A DNA stretch of 7,619 bases from JAHEJA01 sp965656445 (GTDB lineage: Bacteria > Pseudomonadota > Alphaproteobacteria > Rhodobacterales > Rhodobacteraceae): the NCBI GenBank assembly GCA_965656445.1, contig CBFHKO010000023.1:1-7619 (forward strand), given 5' to 3'. A program made the translations under genes and the position numbers. Shown here one piece after another: positions 6,286-7,619 of the stretch. Under the pieces are notes generated by a model. That model was not told where the DNA came from. It did no database searches and saw only the letters and a list, made by a program, of their open reading frames with translations. Numbering within the stretch: the first letter of the stretch is position 1; each line of letters begins with the position of its first letter.

Positions 6286-7050
6286 GTGCAGATTAAGGAT
6301 CAAATTGTTCTGGTATCCGGCGGCGGCAGTGGCCTGGGTGCCGCTACGGCCCGCCACTTTGCGGGCGAAGGAGCGAAGGTTGCGGTCTTAGACCTTAATG
6401 CTGACGCCGCACAGTCAGTCGCAAAAGAGATCGGCGGTATCGCCGTTTCGGCTGATGTCAGCGATGAGGCCGCTGTGGACGCCGCGCTGGACACGGCCGT
6501 CGACGCCTTGGGGGCCGCACCCCGTATCGCCGTGAACTGCGCCGGAATTGGGCTCGCTGCACGGATCGTGGGGCGCGACGGTGGTGGGTCATTTGACGTG
6601 TTCGAGAAGACGATCCGCGTGAATCTATTTGGTACCTACAACGTTATGACGCATGCGGCCCGCCGGATGATGCAACAAGACGCGCTTGATGGCGGCGAAC
6701 GGGGCGTGATCATCAACACCGCCTCTGTCGCATGGCAGGACGGTCAATTGGGTCAAGCTGCTTACGCAGCCTCAAAAGGTGCGATTGCCTCGATGTGTCT
6801 GCCTGCATCGCGCGAGTTCGCACGTGCCGGTATTCGCGTCATGGCGATTGCGCCGGGGCTGTTCCACACACCTATGATGGAGGGCCTGCCTGATGACGTC
6901 GCCGCCCAAATCACATCGAATATCCCCTTCCCAGGTCGGCTGGGCGCACCAGAAGAATACGCCTTGATGGCCGCCCAGATCGTCGCGAACCCATACCTGA
7001 ATGGCACCACCATACGGCTGGACGGCGCTGTCCGTCTTCCCCCGAAATAA
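6286..7050 (+). CDS. Short-chain dehydrogenase, HSD10-type 3-hydroxyacyl-CoA dehydrogenase
   Basis: A 254-residue classical SDR, expected cytosolic and tetrameric. Seen: Rossmann motif SGGGSGLG (11-18), D36 at the end of the second strand (favours NAD+ over NADP+), ADV (56-58), NCAG (84-87), and the catalytic set S147, Y160, K164 in NTASV...YAASK. The C-terminus VPF-like IPFPGRLGAPEEYA...NPYLNGTTIRLDGAVRLPP closely follows mitochondrial HSD17B10 and bacterial type II 3-hydroxyacyl-CoA dehydrogenases, which oxidise 3-hydroxyacyl-CoA to 3-oxoacyl-CoA. The GTG start at 6286 is chosen because AAAGG (6274-6278) lies 7 nt upstream and the protein then begins MQIKDQIVLV as family members do; the longer frame from 6196 overlaps dctM. 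The crotonase gene follows after 9 nt, so the two likely act in sequence. The exact acyl-CoA is unknown; branched-chain or aryl-propionyl CoA are both possible. Confidence 0.88.
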   Translation: MQIKDQIVLVSGGGSGLGAATARHFAGEGAKVAVLDLNADAAQSVAKEIGGIAVSADVSDEAAVDAALDTAVDALGAAPRIAVNCAGIGLAARIVGRDGGGSFDVFEKTIRVNLFGTYNVMTHAARRMMQQDALDGGERGVIINTASVAWQDGQLGQAAYAASKGAIASMCLPASREFARAGIRVMAIAPGLFHTPMMEGLPDDVAAQITSNIPFPGRLGAPEEYALMAAQIVANPYLNGTTIRLDGAVRLPPK

Positions 7051-7059
7051 GGACGGATA

Positions 7060-7619
7060 ATGACCATCTCACCAATGCTACAGTCCTCTGTGGATGGGCC
7101 AATCGCGACCCTCACAATGACCCGTCCCGGCAAACGCAACGCCATGTGCGAAGAACTGCTGCACGCCATTGATGCCTTCTACAGCGCTCCGCCCGAAGGC
7201 GTGCGGGTCGTGATCCTAACGGGGACCGAAGGGCATTACTGCTCAGGCCTTGATCTATCAGAACACGTTCAGCGTTCCGCTGAGGAAAACCTCTATCATT
7301 CCCGCGATTGGCATCGCGTGATGGAGACTATTCAGTTTGGTGGGCTTATCACGGTCTCCGCCATGTTCGGAGCCGTGATAGGTGGCGGGATGGAGCTCGC
7401 CGCATCAACGCAAGTACGCATCGCGGAGCCCTCTACCATTTTCCAATTGCCAGAGGGGAGGCGCGGAATCTTCGTTGGGGGCGGCGCCACGGCGCGGGTA
7501 AGTCGCATCATTGGTGCCGACCGCATGACCGAGATGATGCTAACCGGCCGCAAGTACTCTGCTGAAGAGGGCCTGAACCTGGGGCTAGCACATTATGCCG
7601 TCGGTGACGGTGAGGCTTT
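7060..7619 (+). CDS. Enoyl-CoA hydratase/isomerase (crotonase) family protein, N-terminal part
   Basis: The frame stays open to the right edge, giving 186 residues of a family usually about 250-270 long. Seen: TRPGKRNAM (21-29) near the N-terminus, first oxyanion-hole motif CSGLDL (61-66, usually SAGADL), second motif GAVIGGGMELA (104-114), and FQLPEGRRGIFVGGGATARV (128-147). E112 and E132 lie 20 residues apart, exactly as the catalytic glutamates E144 and E164 of rat enoyl-CoA hydratase, so hydratase activity is credible. The start ATG at 7060 has AAGGA (7049-7053) 6 nt upstream, overlapping the preceding stop codon. Following the hydroxyacyl-CoA dehydrogenase gene, it probably provides the hydration step of a beta-oxidation-like pathway. 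Another crotonase activity (isomerase, lyase or hydrolase) is possible. Confidence 0.88.
   Translation, partial: MTISPMLQSSVDGPIATLTMTRPGKRNAMCEELLHAIDAFYSAPPEGVRVVILTGTEGHYCSGLDLSEHVQRSAEENLYHSRDWHRVMETIQFGGLITVSAMFGAVIGGGMELAASTQVRIAEPSTIFQLPEGRRGIFVGGGATARVSRIIGADRMTEMMLTGRKYSAEEGLNLGLAHYAVGDGEA

Noticed and set aside
1..7619. CRISPR array, tRNA/rRNA genes, phage or toxin-antitoxin genes
   Set aside because: No regularly spaced repeats, RNA gene signatures or such protein motifs were seen; apart from the 327-bp convergent gap the window is densely coding.

Overview
The window reads as a catabolic gene cluster from an alphaproteobacterium, most likely a marine Rhodobacterales/roseobacter-type organism. 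That placement is an inference from moderately high GC, two TRAP transporters close together, an aromatic-ring monooxygenase and family-typical protein sequences; no rRNA or marker gene confirms it.

Left part (1-1110): the 3' end of a fused TRAP permease (4TM/12TM type, DctQM fusion) enters from the left edge and stops at 783. A 327-bp gap follows, between converging genes. It holds no intact gene, but 955-1032 encodes a short, decayed stretch of an IS5-family transposase.

Middle (1111-3088): a complete minus-strand gene encodes a flavoprotein hydroxylase that closely resembles 3-hydroxybenzoate 4-monooxygenase (MobA), including the residues I recall as binding the substrate carboxylate. It is divergent from the next operon. 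The 115-bp AT-rich space between them contains a striking 27-bp imperfect palindrome, a good candidate operator for a regulator not present in the window.

Right part (3089-7619): a plus-strand operon-like series encodes TRAP solute-binding protein (DctP), small permease (DctQ), large permease (DctM), an HSD10-type short-chain 3-hydroxyacyl-CoA dehydrogenase, and an enoyl-CoA hydratase/crotonase cut by the right edge. A strong 12-bp stem-loop without a T-tract sits between dctP and dctQ. DctQ and DctM both look longer than usual, with extra segments in loops.

Working model (inference): the TRAP system imports an aromatic or other organic acid. The crotonase and dehydrogenase carry out the hydration and oxidation steps of a CoA-dependent beta-oxidation, perhaps of a hydroxyphenylpropenoid side chain. 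MobA converts the resulting 3-hydroxybenzoate to protocatechuate. The CoA ligase and thiolase this model needs are not in the window. No wholly new system is evident; the most interesting items are the combination of genes, the shared operator-like palindrome and the enlarged TRAP permease subunits.
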